From the NCBI GenBank assembly GCA_963995525.1, contig OZ023214.1, positions 50,348,578 to 50,412,577 of the forward strand: 64,000 nt of DNA, read 5' to 3'. This DNA is from Escarpia spicata (Eukaryota > Annelida > Polychaeta > Sabellida > Siboglinidae). Made by a program: the position numbers and the translations under genes. Positions 42,201 to 51,975 of this stretch are shown here, piece by piece. Below the pieces are notes generated by a model, which worked only from the letters and a program-made list of their open reading frames with translations, searched no databases and had not been told where the DNA came from. How positions within the stretch are numbered: position 1 is the first letter of the stretch; every line of letters begins with the position of its first letter.

Positions 42201-44551
42201 TATTTAATATTTTTAGTACTAATTATAACCAAATTAATTAGTTAATTTTAGTTATGTAGCATGCAAAACTCAAGACCGAAACGCTCCAATTAAAGGCCAT
42301 AATGTCCATGATTATAAAGATTTTATACATATTATGCAATGTGTATAACCACATTAATAATGGTAATAAATATGCATTAAAAAATAATTTATAAATAATA
42401 ATTATTTAATTAATTAGTCAATATTGGGTAATTAGCGCACAACCTCGACAGACCAAAACATATCAATAAAAGGCCATAATGTTCATGACTATGAAGATAT
42501 TTATACATATTATGCAATGTGTATAACCACATTAATAATGGTAATAAATATACATTAACAAATTATTTAATTAGTCAATATTGGCTAATTAGTGCGCAAC
42601 CTCGACAAACCGACACGTTTCATTAAAAGGCCATAATGTCCATAATTATGAAGATATTTGTATAATTTATGAAAGCAGTAAACCACATTAATTATAGTAA
42701 TAAATATACATTAACCAGTCATTTCACATTAACAGTAACTTAATTAATATGTTAATATTGGCTAATATTAGCACGCTAATGACTGACCACTACATTTCGA
42801 AAAAAGGCTGGAATGTCCATAATAATGAAGACAGTTATATAATTTATGCAATGTTTACCACCACATTAAACATTATAATAAATATACATTAACAAGTCAT
42901 ATATATCATTAACAATAACTTTATTAATAAGTAAATATTGGCTAAATAGCACACAAACTCAACAGATCAATACAGTAGTCATACTTCACTGTGTCTATGT
43001 GTGACTGTGTCCTGACAGGTTGGATGAATGTTGCAGGTCAGTACAGTCCAGTAATAAATTGTCACTGCTTCATAATGTAATGTTCTGCATTTTAACATGA
43101 ACTTGATGAAGTAATGTTCATAAATTGTTCACAGTATTCCGTCGCTGGACCCAAATGTGCCAAATGCAAGATTGCTTTCTGCGTTACTCCCCATGGGAGT
43201 CAAGTCATGAAGAAGAAGAAGTCTGGTGTGCTCACAATGCAGTCTTTTTTGTAATATTGGCAGTTGATTGTCTCATAGTTTAATGCCAGTAGACTGCAAG
43301 ATCTGTGCAGCTAGGTTCATATTTCAGTATCTTGTAGAAAAACGTTGTGTTCGTCAACATGATGTCTATAAGTAATGTTCATGTCGTGTTGAATGGACAC
43401 CGTTCAATCTAGATATCAGATATATAATCAGCAAGATTAAATGTGTATGTATGCAGGCATGTGATGAATGTCATATTCAGACGACTCTGTGGCTCAGTAC
43501 CTTCACAGTCAGACACAGATCAGTGTAAGATCAGTGTCACTGCATGTAATTGCGAATATCTGAAATAAAAAGGCCATCGTGTACCATATTTTGATAACTG
43601 TTTTGATTCTGCATGCAAATCTTGTGAAATAATTTTCTTATCCCTGCAACTGTTACTCAAGAGAGCAGAGTGAAATTCTATAATAATGCATTATGTCAGT
43701 TGTCACACAATGAAACGAATTATGTTACATCTGTCCAAGGCATTATGGTTTATATTACATTTTACCAAATGTTGTGCAGTGACTGTTTATCTTGAAACAC
43801 TTTTTAAAACAAATTAAGTCGGATAATTTACGTATTTGATGTAAAAAAATTCTAACAAATTGTTGATTTAATATGTAACAACAATTATTTAAAATTATTG
43901 CATAATTAAATTTATATTATTTCTAAGTCTAAATAAAAGCATAACCATAAATAATGGCATAAAGATAAGCCAAGCTAAACCCAATCAAGGCGCTCCACGA
44001 TCTCGGTCCGCGTCTCTGCCCCGGTGACGCGCTCTCGGTCATATTGACACAGATCGCTCAAATGTCACATGTTTTGAATGGCGCAAAAACCACATTGCAC
44101 GAGCATACACGCCAACGAAATTTTCAACACATACTAATTTAATCCTATAGATCTACCTACAGCTATGTCATCAAATCGATTAAATTTACCATAATTTTGA
44201 TCAAATTTGAAAAAGAAAAGGACGTACAGAAAGTTCGACTTACCCGCAAAAGGAATCCCGCTACGAATGACGTAAACGACCGGGAAAAGAGCGCGAAAAT
44301 AGAGGTTGAAATAAAACACTACTCAGGTGCCGAGTAAACGAGACGGCGCTGCTGCGACGCCGCTGCGCGCACGTAAAAACATCGCGGTAGCAGGATTCAT
44401 TGAAGTGCCTATTTGAAGTGCCTACTTGGACTTGGTCTTTGCCATGGCATTGGCAGCTCTGTTCAGTTACTTCATACTTTCGTTCAACTGTTTGCACTTA
44501 CCCAGTCGCTAAATCACGTTGCAGACCCTTTAACGATTTTAGCATGCTCAT
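29871..44551 (-). CDS. DTNBP1: Dysbindin (dystrobrevin-binding protein 1), 8 coding exons, 365 aa
   Basis: Dysbindin is a coiled-coil subunit of BLOC-1, which sorts cargo to lysosome-related organelles and synaptic vesicles. Coding exons: 44551-44502, 36778-36671, 36405-36345, 36142-36010, 33545-33390, 31946-31818, 31091-30987, 30226-29871. They total 1098 nt, an exact reading frame with stop; human dysbindin is 351 aa. Matching features in order: MSMLKSLKGLQRDLATG, GAGAELLNRF, WEKLHQEAEQNACAGE, a long helical coiled coil (LEQQNSAMTQLVSEL, FEDLRDVYRECELRSKKQHH, QQRRELELEQVK, ARAVESYEAKMRSIL, EMEHYRLH), the acidic dysbindin-domain motif VDLADISLDQDLEALDAFL, then a Ser/Thr/Asp tail of nine octapeptides (DTGHSDTV type). 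Introns carry four LINE pieces, a hAT-like MITE and a GGTGTCACC minisatellite. Confidence 0.94.
30810..30865. repeat. Dispersed repeat with palindrome AGCCACACGTATGTGGCT (copy 2)
   Basis: Same 50-bp block as at 29218-29275 with two base changes; in the dysbindin intron between exons 7 and 8. Confidence 0.8.
30987..31091 (-). CDS. DTNBP1: DTNBP1 exon 7 (DLADISLDQDLEALDAFL)
   Basis: Acceptor gtttcag|TGAAAC, donor GCTG|gtaaat; 105 nt. Carries the conserved acidic motif VDLADISLDQDLEALDAFLQ. Confidence 0.9.
31818..31946 (-). CDS. DTNBP1: DTNBP1 exon 6
   Basis: Acceptor cattgcag|TTCAGTT; 129 nt. Encodes QFARKHARAVESYEAKMRSI, LRDKQQACEDASKQ, EMEHYRLH. The donor CACG|gtcaca is weak; a better-looking gtagca further on is out of phase with the next exon. 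Confidence 0.8.
32180..33130 (-). mobile_element. Degenerate LINE reverse transcriptase in dysbindin intron 5
   Basis: NYRQLSLTSIICKTLERVIV then EQQHGFTAGKSTTTNLLEAL (33116-32886); the catalytic FADDTKLYTA and PDKCHILHLGHSNTQN (32739-32410); the C-terminal GILARTFRHLNKQTF-like region reaches about 32190. Part of the palm between about 32930 and 32740 is damaged. An L2/CR1-group LINE by motif style. Confidence 0.85.
33130..33360 (-). mobile_element. CR1-like LINE 3' fragment, same family as 61250-62130
   Basis: AAACATATTCACA, CCACACAATCA and CTAGTCCTTCTATCTTTCTT match 61375-61545 closely. A shorter scrap is at 37330-37380. Confidence 0.75.
33390..33545 (-). CDS. DTNBP1: DTNBP1 exon 5
   Basis: Acceptor gttgcag|GAGAAA, donor CAAAG|gtaact; 156 nt. 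Encodes EVHCSELDTAFEDLRDVYRE, CELRSKKQHHQYQL and RRELELEQVK. Confidence 0.92.
33610..33720 (+). mobile_element. SINE family 1, 5'-truncated
   Basis: GTGTTCAATTGAACAGGTCT through TACTGCGCTATATAAG and a TTACCTTTTACT tail. It is followed by TGGTAGATTGAGGACCAAGT, which also follows the SINE copy at 51976-52030. Confidence 0.8.
34236..34610. repeat. GGAGGGTGTCACCAGGGG-type minisatellite (left part)
   Basis: Units of about 19-21 bp built on GTGTCACC with GGGGTGGA spacers, about 18 copies. The array resumes at 35920-35995 after the MITE insertion. It lies in dysbindin intron 4 and has no coding meaning. Confidence 0.9.
34611..35919. mobile_element. Non-autonomous hAT-like transposon, 1309 bp, with 8-bp target duplication
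   Basis: Starts CAGAGCTGTAACAAGTACAT and ends ...TCATTACGTCCCAGCTCTG, inverted termini beginning CAGAGCTG. Both sides are flanked by CCTGGGGG (34603-34610 and 35920-35927), an exact 8-bp duplication as made by hAT transposases. Both subterminal regions are rich in AAGTACTTTTACTTG-like motifs in opposite orientation. No transposase frame is inside. It interrupts the GTGTCACC minisatellite. Confidence 0.9.
35920..35998. repeat. GGAGGGTGTCACC minisatellite (right part)
   Basis: Continuation of the array at 34236-34610 across the hAT-like insertion, ending about 12 bp from the donor of dysbindin exon 4. Confidence 0.88.
36010..36142 (-). CDS. DTNBP1: DTNBP1 exon 4
   Basis: Acceptor gttctag|GATGTT, donor GATAG|gtgagt; 133 nt. 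Encodes a coiled-coil segment DVDQQVTSLYLCLEQQNSAM...QQSMDMI. Confidence 0.9.
36345..36405 (-). CDS. DTNBP1: DTNBP1 exon 3
   Basis: Acceptor gtttcag|ATTCCAG, donor GGCGAG|gtaaag; 61 nt, ending phase 0. Encodes FQTQWEKLHQEAEQNACAGE. Confidence 0.9.
36671..36778 (-). CDS. DTNBP1: DTNBP1 exon 2
   Basis: Acceptor ttgttgtag|GTTCAAG, donor AATAG|gtacct; 108 nt. Encodes FKSLTTGG...ARQLGAGAELLNR. Confidence 0.9.
36880..37320 (-). mobile_element. RTE-like LINE remnant
   Basis: FGVEIVLRQGSALSPLLFIM and ILYADDLAVMADD (37230-37040). The C-terminal end RRPRLRWNDSIKRNLG with AGVNSHEWMAIADERERWKE follows directly (about 37035-36920). The text between the YADD box and the C-terminus is deleted. Lies in dysbindin intron 1. 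Confidence 0.82.
38267..40736 (-). mobile_element. CR1/L2-group LINE with 2A-like peptide, PHD finger, endonuclease and truncated reverse transcriptase
   Basis: From 40539: a hydrophobic stretch ending GQIETNPGP (residues 66-74, about 40344-40318), a 2A-like ribosome-skipping motif. A C4HC3 PHD finger follows (C87, C90, C103, C106, H111, C114, C135, C138), then the endonuclease start (MIINCNSIKSATK, GGGVFIATKD). After a frame change near 39670: YLASYYRPPGKK, LIIGGDFNIPDMNW, ILDLLVT, GISDHCIV. After another near 38950: FWSYVKLTRTE, KACGPDEMSPRFLKI, NYRPISLTCLCCKTMEH, INEQHGFR, where it stops. The catalytic YADD half and 3' end are missing. An upstream frame (40736-40536) overlaps the main ATG as ATGA. 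Confidence 0.88.
42230..42985. repeat. AT-rich tandem repeat, unit about 160-180 bp, 4 copies
   Basis: AAAGGCCATAATGTCCATGA recurs at about 42292, 42471, 42629 and 42804 (diverged). Each is followed by GCAATGTGTATAACCACATT, GGTAATAAATATACATTAA and a TTAATTAGTCAATATTGG segment. Divergence between copies is clear. It lies in dysbindin intron 1, and 40740-42230 and 42985-44500 hold nothing recognisable. Confidence 0.85.
44502..44551 (-). CDS. DTNBP1: DTNBP1 exon 1 (start)
   Basis: ATG at 44551 (second ATG two codons on), 16 codons plus two bases, donor ACTGG|gtaagt. Encodes MSMLKSLKGLQRDLATG, matching the dysbindin N-terminus. It was found by phase and similarity, not by open-frame length. Confidence 0.85.
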
Positions 44552-44624
44552 AACTGCTTCTTTGAATCTGTGGTTTCATGTGAACCTGTATTAATATTCA
44601 TTTCACAAGCAGAAACGTCAAACT

Positions 44625-44660
44625 CCTGGGTGCGGCCATTTTGACCAAATCACATGATCA
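44625..44660 (-). promoter_or_regulatory. YY1-like initiator upstream of DTNBP1
   Basis: On the minus strand GGTCAAAATGGCCGCAC, about 80 bp before the start codon at 44551. YY1 sites of the form CAAnATGGC often mark the start site of TATA-less housekeeping genes. The spacing fits a short 5' UTR. Confidence 0.5.
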
Positions 44661-45444
44661 GACATTTCATTTGAATGCAATCGTTAGATGGCGCTTCTCA
44701 CACAAGTAGCTTTTTTTATTAACCACCAGATGGAGCCACTATTTATTAATACATCTGTCCTCAACCATAGATAAATTGAAGATATTTTTTAAGATCTTGA
44801 ATGGTTATGAAAATATTTATGGTATGGTTACTGGTGGTTATGGTTATGAAAATATTTATCAAAGTATTTTTGTTCACTTACTAAAGAAAGATAGAACCAA
44901 ACAGTGCAAAGTATTATTTATGAAGGAACAGTGTAAATTTTCTAGGCGGTCCTCAACAAAAGCCCCGAGAGATACACATAGAGGATTTTATTTATTTTAG
45001 TTGCTTTTATTGTCTACTGAGTGGCTTATAATGTGAGGTAACTATGTGTGACCAAATAAATGAAGTTCTACTCTTCTTGCTATTCCTCTTCATCCCATTA
45101 GAGCCTATATACAGCCTGTATAGGGTTGACATTTCGCTTCTCCAACGCACTCTGTTGTTTGGGGATTTCTTTGTGAAGATTGTAGTATTCAATTTAACCA
45201 TAGTCTTATCCATTTAATAGCTAGGAAGCAACATAAAGCTTCACGTACTTGTATGAGAAAATAAGATAAACAAGTGAATGTTCTAGGCCACACCTCCGTG
45301 TTGTTATTGTGTGTCTCCGATTAAACCGCTATCCAAGAACATTAAACACCACAAAGATGAAGGAACCTGATCACATAGAGTCGATGGATATTAAAATTGC
45401 TTATGTTCACAGTAGAACAAGTCACTATGTCTCTCACGGTGTTA

Positions 45445-45734
45445 CTGGTATGTGGAGCGCAGTTGCGCAGTGGATACAGCTTCGGACTCTCGACTGAGAG
45501 AACCCGGGTTCGTATCCTGTGCGGTGGTTTCAAACCTTGGGTTTGTTTACACTATGTTGCTTCAGTTCACTCAGCTGTATGAATGAGTACCTGGCTATAG
45601 ACAGTGGTCGATATTTGTGTACGAATAATCTTCGTGCATTAATTGCAGCATGGCTGAATGCTTCCCGGAGAAGTTGAGCTGGTGTTTGATTGAACAGGTC
45701 TACCAGGGAGTAAAGTGCATTGAGCAGTTCTGAG
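45445..45734 (+). mobile_element. SINE family 1, near full length, interrupted (left part)
   Basis: tRNA-like head with GCGCAGTGGATACAGC (A-box region) and GGTTCGTATCC (B-box at 45507-45517), then the GCATTAATTGCAGC and GATTGAACAGGTCTACCAGG body. Cut at TGAG by the gypsy LTR; the right part is at 51976-52030. Confidence 0.88.
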
Positions 45735-46071
45735 TGTGACAACTCGAAACTTTGTCGGGGTTGCAGGTTTATTGACGGGAAACAAGTTCACACCCCCTGA
45801 GAGGCGACAGCCATGCGGCAGTCAGCAGTCTACATGTGTAGGCTAGTTCACTTTTTGAGTGTGCCCGCGGTTGTTCAGCACGCGTTGATTAAAATAGTTT
45901 CACCGCAACAAGACGCGAACATGGCTGTTGTCGTGCCCGGATGAGACGCGCTACGTCACACAATAATTAAAGCCGAGCTGACGGTGATTTAAAGTCGAGC
46001 TAACGGAGAACACCAATGTAATGTGGTGCACTCTAGCGATGAGCGAACAAATAAGATTTCAACATGTTACA
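45735..46071 (-). repeat. Ty3/gypsy 3' LTR (337 bp)
   Basis: TGTGACAACTCG...CATGTTACA as read on plus (TG...CA on either strand). It differs from the LTR at 51639-51975 by about nine substitutions and no indels (about 97.3% identity). The polypurine-like AGCAGGGGAGTC lies just inside on the minus strand. TSD TGAG at 45731-45734. Confidence 0.95.
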
Positions 46072-46260
46072 GACTCCCCTGCTTAATGTTGACGTCTCGA
46101 CAACTTCGAACAACTTACGCTAAATGCTTTGAACTACATACCACGACGAGGAACAACTCCCGCCAACATTTGCATTAACAATAATTGCGTCTGACTGACG
46201 TTAGCTAAAATACGTTTGTCTACTTCAGATAGCAGGTTGTTCGTATCTACACCTTCCTGT

Positions 46261-47804
46261 CTAGCGGACGTTGGTAGGAGGTGCGGGTTTGGGTGTTCGC
46301 CTAGACTGACGTACTGGAAATGGTTTGATAGGAGGCATTGTGAGGTGCTCCCCTGCTCTGTCCAAACCAGGTGGTTCTGGCTTCACAGCAGCTGCATTGT
46401 CAGATCGAGCACCGTTTTCTACATCTCCCTCTCGTTCAGGCAACTTCCCTCCTTGGGGCGGTTCGGACGGGATCACGAGGTCATATTCGTCGTCGCTAGC
46501 TGTTGGAGGTTCAACTTCTGCTTGCGGGTTACCGACGGGTCCCCGTGAGTCTATGCGCTCTTTGTTGGGTGGAATGACCATCTCATCGTTATTCTCAACT
46601 GAAGGAGTCTCATCTTCCGATTCGGAGCTTTCGACAAGTTCTCGTGAATCAAGAAGTTCCCTGCGATAGACTGTTTTTGATGGTCCGCTCCCATCCAATG
46701 GCTCAACCTCGTACACGTTGGGGAGTTTCCTCTCGATGACTTTGTACGGAGCCGGAAGGAACGTGTCTTGGATCTTGTTACGTCCCTTGACACCTCGGTT
46801 TCGCAAGAACACACGGGTCCCAATGGATATGTCAGTGTCGTCTGGGTTAGCATTGCGGTGAGCCATCCGGCGGAGTGCCTGTTTCTCCGTCATGGCGTTA
46901 CTCAAACGAAAAGCCTCCTTCAGTCTGTAGTGATGGCTGGTCACCCATTCGTCAACTCCACTTTCCGGTTCCTCTGCCGCGACATCCAATACGTGGTCTA
47001 TCGGGAGTCGAGGTTCACGACCGAAGAACAAGTAGTGCGGTGAGTAACCAGTAGAGGAGTGTGGCGTGCAATTGTATGCGTACATCAGTTCCGGCAGATA
47101 TTCTGGCCACTTCCTCTTCTTGTCTGGCGGTAACGTACGTAACCGATCGTGAAGTGTGCGGTTGAATCTTTCGCATTGACCGTTGCCCTCGGGATGGTAA
47201 GCAGTAGTGCGAGTCTTTGTGATTCCGTAGATGTTGCAAAGTTCGCGGATGATTTCGCTCTCGAAGTTTCGACCTTGATCACTGTGGATCCTCTCGGGCA
47301 CACCATACCGCACGAACCATTCTTTCACCAGTGTCTTCGCTACTGTCTTCGCTTTTTGGTCGCGTGTTGGTACTGCTTTGGTAAGCTTGGTGAAAACGTC
47401 AGTGAGGACTAAGACGTTTTCTAGACCATTGTTAGCTGGCTCCAACAGGGTGTAGTCGATTGCGAGAACTTCGAGTGGTCTGCTGGCGGTGAAGCTCCCG
47501 ATCGTTGGTCGACATGGCTTCGCGGCTTTCGCGAGCATGCACCGTCTACAGTTCTTGCAGTACTCTTCAATGTCGTGCGCCATTCCAGGCCAAAAGCATC
47601 TGGCGCGGGCCAGCGCGAGAGTCTTTTCCGTGCTTGATGACCAACTTGATCGTGACGCGCCTCTAGAACTTGTTTCCTCAATGCCTCGGGTACAAGAAGT
47701 TGCTGGATAGTGTCGCCGTTCTTCTTCACTGTGCGACGCACACTGCAGGATATTCGGCCCCACTCGTTCAGCAACTTTCGTGTCGCCTTGTCCTCCGCCA
47801 TTAT
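46261..47804 (-). pseudogene. Gypsy integrase (frameshifted) with C-terminal tail
   Basis: The zinc-binding start is split: HDQVGHQ lies in one frame (about 47650) and CKNCRRCMLAK in the next, implying a shift near 47640. The catalytic core shows D in LEVLAIDYT, D in HSDQGRNFES and E in YHPEGNGQCERFNRTL, so the D,D-35-E triad is present. YNCTPHSSTGYSPHYLFFGR and a C-terminal chromatin/DNA-binding part (VFLRNRGVKGRNKIQDTFLP) follow, then a Pro/Glu-rich tail ending RRTPKPAPPTNVR at the stop near 46261. It inserts the cDNA into the host genome. Confidence 0.9.
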
Positions 47805-50165
47805 TTATCGGGTTGATGGCGTTTTGCCTGTGCTCCAGAATGTCCATAGTCGTCCGATGTGTGTGTCTGCTTGTTGCAGCTTGGAGAGATCTTCTCGGCC
47901 GATGCGAGGCAGTGTCGTCATTGCTGTGGCGTCTGCTGCTATGTGGTCCACTCGTGCTTGAATCCGCTGGGTGCGGGCATCGTGGACGGCGATCGATAGA
48001 ACAACAAGTGCCGTCGATTTCAGGGCTATATCCAGCTCAGTCGATATGTGTTCTTCGCTCAAGACGTACTGTGGTTTCCGACTAAGGGCGTCGGCGTTTC
48101 CGTTACTTCTCCCGGAACGATACATGACATCAAAGGAGAACAATGCTAGATCCGCAGCCCAGCGCATTTCTGTAGCTCCCAGTTTGGTCGTCGTCTGTAT
48201 GTAACTCAGTGGATTGTTATCAGTGTACACAGTGAAATGTGCACCCAACAGCATATCACGAAACTATACTGCCACTGCCCAGTGTAAGGCTAAGAGTTCC
48301 AGCTTCATGCTGCTGTAGTTCTGCATGTTCCGTTCCGGCTCGCGCAGACCTCGACTGGCATAGCTGAGGACGACCATGCCGTTCTCCTGTTGTTGTGACA
48401 GCACTGCTCCCAAGCCATTTAGGCTTGCGTCGGTTTCCAGGATGAAGGGTCTTGTAAAGTCGGGGTAGCCTAAGATGGGTGCCGATACCAATCGTCGCTT
48501 CAGCTCATGAAATGCACTGCTGCACGATTCCTCCCACCGCTCAGAGAATGGTGACGTTTTGGTGTTCCTCGTTGTGCGCTTCTTCTTCGGGTCTCCCAGC
48601 AAAAAGCGTGAAGAGGAGCGGCGGTCTTTGCGTATCCGGGAACGAATCTCCGATAGTATCCAGCCAGCCCAAGAAATTGTCTCATCTCAGATTCGCTGGT
48701 CGGTGTGGGCCAGTTGTCGACTGCATTGGTTTTCTCTGGGTCGGGCAAGATCCCATCCTCTGTGACCAAGTGTCCCAGGTATCTCAGTTTCTGGTGGAAG
48801 AGCTGACATTTCTCAGGTTTCACGTTCAGGTTATGTCGACCCAGTCTGTCTAAAACCATATCCAGTCGTTCTACGGTTTCCTCAAACGTCCTTCCGAACA
48901 CCAAGATGTCTATGTCGTCCAGATAAATCAGGAGAGTTTGGAAGTTTTGGTCTCCAAACAGGCCGTCCATCAATCTCATGAAGGTCGCTGGAGAATTACA
49001 AAGGCCAAACGGCATACGGGTGTACTCGGAAAGCACTCTTCTCCACGTCTTCTTCTGCCATCGGGATCTGATGGAAGCCGTGCGCGAGATCTAGGCTGAC
49101 GAAGTACCTAGCGCCATTTAGCGCTTGCAGCGCCTCCTCTATTCTAGGCAGCGGATATGCGTCCTTATGCGTCTTTGCGTTGAGAGAACGGTAATCCACA
49201 CAGAGTCTCATCGAGCCATCCTTCTTGCGAATCACAACAACGGGTGCGGCATACGCGCTCGTCGAAGGTCTGATGATTTGGCGCTCCAAACTCTTCTTCA
49301 AGTACTCTCGCACTTCTCCCCAATGATGAGGCGGAACCCTACGATGTGCCACCTTCACGGGATTGTCGTCGGTTGTGCGGATCCGATGCGTAATCAGGTC
49401 ACAGAACCCGATGTCGTCTTCGTCCTGACTGAATACACTGTAATGTCTAGTTATCAGGGTCCGCAGTGCTGCATGCTGTTCACTACTCAGGTCACTGACC
49501 TTCATGCGAGAGAGTAGAGTCTCTATATCCTGCTTCGCATCAGCAGAGGCGACTTCGTTTACGAACACCTCCTGTTTTCCATCAAATGCGATCTCTATCT
49601 CTGACTTTGGAGAAGCACTCTGCAGAATACCAACCGGCGTCCTCGGTTGAAGGTAGATATCGTGATCGCTGAAGTTCGCAACCTGTACCGGAATCATTCC
49701 TGTATGATCGACGGTAACGTAGGCACGACCTAACTCTATGCCTTGCGGTAGCGACCTGCGGTGTGCGTCGTGACGCTCGATGAGGCATTCGTGAACCTGA
49801 CCATCGACGCGAGGCCTTCTTGATCCTCGAATGACGCGTATGGACCGTGTTGCTATCAACTGCGGCTTCCTGCTTGCGACTCGAACCCTAGTACCAGATT
49901 CGTCAGTTGTGTCACGCTTGATTTCACAATATACCGCCAACGTATGCGCCCAGGCGCGTCCTCCAACCTTCCCTAAAGACGCAAGAAAGTCGTCTACTTG
50001 TGCGGATAGTTGTTCTCTTACGTCACGGAGCACGTTGCAGCCAATGACACCCGGAACAGCTTTCTTCCTCTCCGACAAAGCGATGCCGACAGGGTCCCGC
50101 ACGATCAGGAATCCCATTGCACTAAACGTATGCCCGAGAAACGCGATAGGTAGCTCGAATGTAAC
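47805..50165 (-). pseudogene. Gypsy reverse transcriptase and RNase H (frameshifts, two stops)
   Basis: From about 50165: FLIVRDPVG, then RT start VREYLKKSLERQIIRPSTSA, VVVIRKKDGSMRLCVDYRSL, YFVSLDLAHGFHQIP. A frame shift near 49020 leads to YTRMPFGLCNSPATFMRLMD and the catalytic box YLDDIDILVF, two residues longer than the usual YLDDILVF. Connection and RNase H follow after another shift near 48600: PFILETDASLNGLGAVLSQQ, a TAG stop near 48262, TVYTDNNPLSYI, GRSNGNADALSR. A TAA stop near 47804 precedes the integrase. Confidence 0.9.
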
Positions 50166-50337
50166 CGACGTAGGGGATATCTAGACCTTGCGCCGCTGAA
50201 ATGCGCAAATAGGGCGACACGTCAACTATACTCGCAGCGTGCCTGTTCAAGTGCCTACGGAAGAACGACTCTGTGATCGTAGACACCTGAGCACCTGTGT
50301 CCAATAAACAGTTGAACGATACCCCTCCAATCCGCAC
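50122..50337 (-). pseudogene. Gypsy aspartic protease
   Basis: Contains the active-site motif LLDTGAQVSTI and the following flap and strand text. The frame shifts near 50165 to continue as ELPIAFLGHTF. The protease cleaves the Gag-Pol polyprotein. Confidence 0.85.
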
Positions 50338-50426
50338 ACATGCTTCCGGGCATTCGCCTATAGCTTTGTGTAGTGTAGAGCCGATAGCAACTTCTGGCCC
50401 CGACGTGTGGCTCTCAACGGCGGGTG

Positions 50427-51378
50427 CTAGTGGAAATCCGGGCGGGTGTTCGGTCTAGGGCGGCTATTGCGGCATTCACGACGGACATGGCCTGGTTCTC
50501 CGCATGCCCAGCATTCTACCGGACGTCGTCGCTGTTTGTCACGCTGCTGATTCTGATGCAACTGGGTGGACTTCATCACGGCTATCAACTCGTCTATCTG
50601 TTCCCCTGTTGCTGTAGAATTTCCTCCTGTCGCCTTAGAATCACCGTTATGCCTTCGGGGATGGCGGTAGTTCCATGGTGCGACGCTGTAATGACGGTGT
50701 CTCCACCTGCCCACTCAATGGCTCTGTCACGCATCTCAAAGAAACTGAGAGATGAAGCATCATGCATCAGGCGCCGCATCTCTCTTGCGAGACTCTGGTC
50801 TGACACTGCTGCCGCTAGACGCTCCTTTAGGGTCCGGTCCCTTCTGCTAGCATAGGCGACATCTTTTTCCACGATTTTATTGAACAAGTCCACCAGCTTC
50901 AGTGAACAGTCGATGATGGATTCGCCTGGTAGTTGCCTGTATTGAAAAAGGCGCTCCTGTAGGGTTGCGACATCATTGCCGTCTCCGAACGCAGCCAGGG
51001 TTGCCGCGAAGATGTCCTCGGTCTTCTCCAGGCAGCGCCCGGCAATCTCAAGACGCGCCTTGCCCCTCAGGTGACCTACCACCAAAGCGCATGCGGCGAT
51101 ATCTGACATGGTATTGCCAGCGAGATGGCAGCGCATGTCTTCAACCCATTCGGCGACATCTGGTCGCCCTGTCTCTCGGCCCGTACCCCCAGTCGCTCCA
51201 ACCGGCGGGTCTGGGCCACAACAAATCGCGGTAGCGGGTCAGTGGTAAGTGTCGATCTGGCGGTCGCTTCCCTTACTCTTTCTAGTTCGTGTTGCGCCGC
51301 CATCACCTCCTCGCGGGCGTCTGCAGACTTCTGTTGCTCCCCCTTCAAAAGCGCGCGGAGTTCCTCGGTGGTAGACAT
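50427..51378 (-). pseudogene. Gypsy gag with CCHC zinc knuckle (two frameshifts)
   Basis: ATG at 51378 (MSTTEELRALLKGEQQKSAD), frame shift near 51175, capsid-like helical part (LVVGHLRGKARLEI, LFQYRQLPGESIIDCSLKLV), shift near 50630, then the nucleocapsid CWACGEPGHVRREC (C-x2-C-x4-H-x4-C). It forms the particle and packages the RNA. Confidence 0.85.
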
Positions 51379-51638
51379 CGTACAGTTAGACACAGGGCAG
51401 TATAGCTTCACTCACATACATACAATCACACACAACGCGGTGCAATACACAGTGTGTCTATGAGTGTTAGATTATCTCTATGTATGTACGAGTATGTCTA
51501 CACATGTATAAATTGGTATTGGTGACGAATGTCAATGGCGGGTCGAGATAGTCGAGATGGTCGAAGTGGTCATCTTGCCGTCTCAGGGGGCATGTCGGGT
51601 CGTCTCAACGCTCAATGTACCCTGCTCGCAGCGCCAGT

Positions 51639-51975
51639 TGTGACAACTCGAAACTTTGTCGGGGTTGCAGGTTTATTGACGGGAAACAAGTTCACACCCC
51701 CTGAGAGGCGACAGCCATGCGGCAGTCCGCAGTCTGCATGTGTAGGCTAGTTCACTTCTTGAGTGTGCCCGCGGTTGTTCAGCACGCGTTGATTTAAATA
51801 GTTTCACCGCAACAAGACGCGAACATGGCTGTTGTCGTGGCCGGATGAGACGCGCTACGTCACACAATAATTAAAGTCGAGCTGACGGTGATTTAAAGTC
51901 GAGCTAACGGTGAACATCAATGTAATGTGGTGCACTCTAGCGATGAGCGAACAAATAAGGTTTCAACATGTTACA
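51639..51975 (-). repeat. Ty3/gypsy 5' LTR (337 bp)
   Basis: Direct repeat of 45735-46071; bounded by TG...CA; TSD TGAG at 51976-51979. The 5' LTR carries the promoter of the element, which reads on the minus strand. Confidence 0.95.

Larger units (their letters stand above)
45735..51975 (-). mobile_element. Ty3/gypsy LTR retrotransposon (6241 bp) inserted in a SINE
   Basis: Complete layout on the minus strand: 5' LTR 51975-51639; primer site TGGCGCTGCGAGCAGGG directly after it; gag from 51378; protease, reverse transcriptase, RNase H, integrase; 3' LTR 46071-45735. The 4-bp target duplication TGAG flanks it (45731-45734, 51976-51979). The order protease-RT-RNase H-integrase defines the Ty3/gypsy group. 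Roughly six frame changes and two stop codons interrupt the coding region, so this copy as written is not functional. Confidence 0.95.

Noticed and set aside
44261..44497. 78-residue minus-strand frame MQTVERKYEVTEQS
   Set aside because: It starts inside the dysbindin first intron directly after the exon 1 donor; no similarity.
45448..45520. tRNA gene
   Set aside because: A- and B-box matches are present but the cloverleaf does not close and the sequence continues into a SINE body. The same reason applies at 12240-12350 and 12885-12960.
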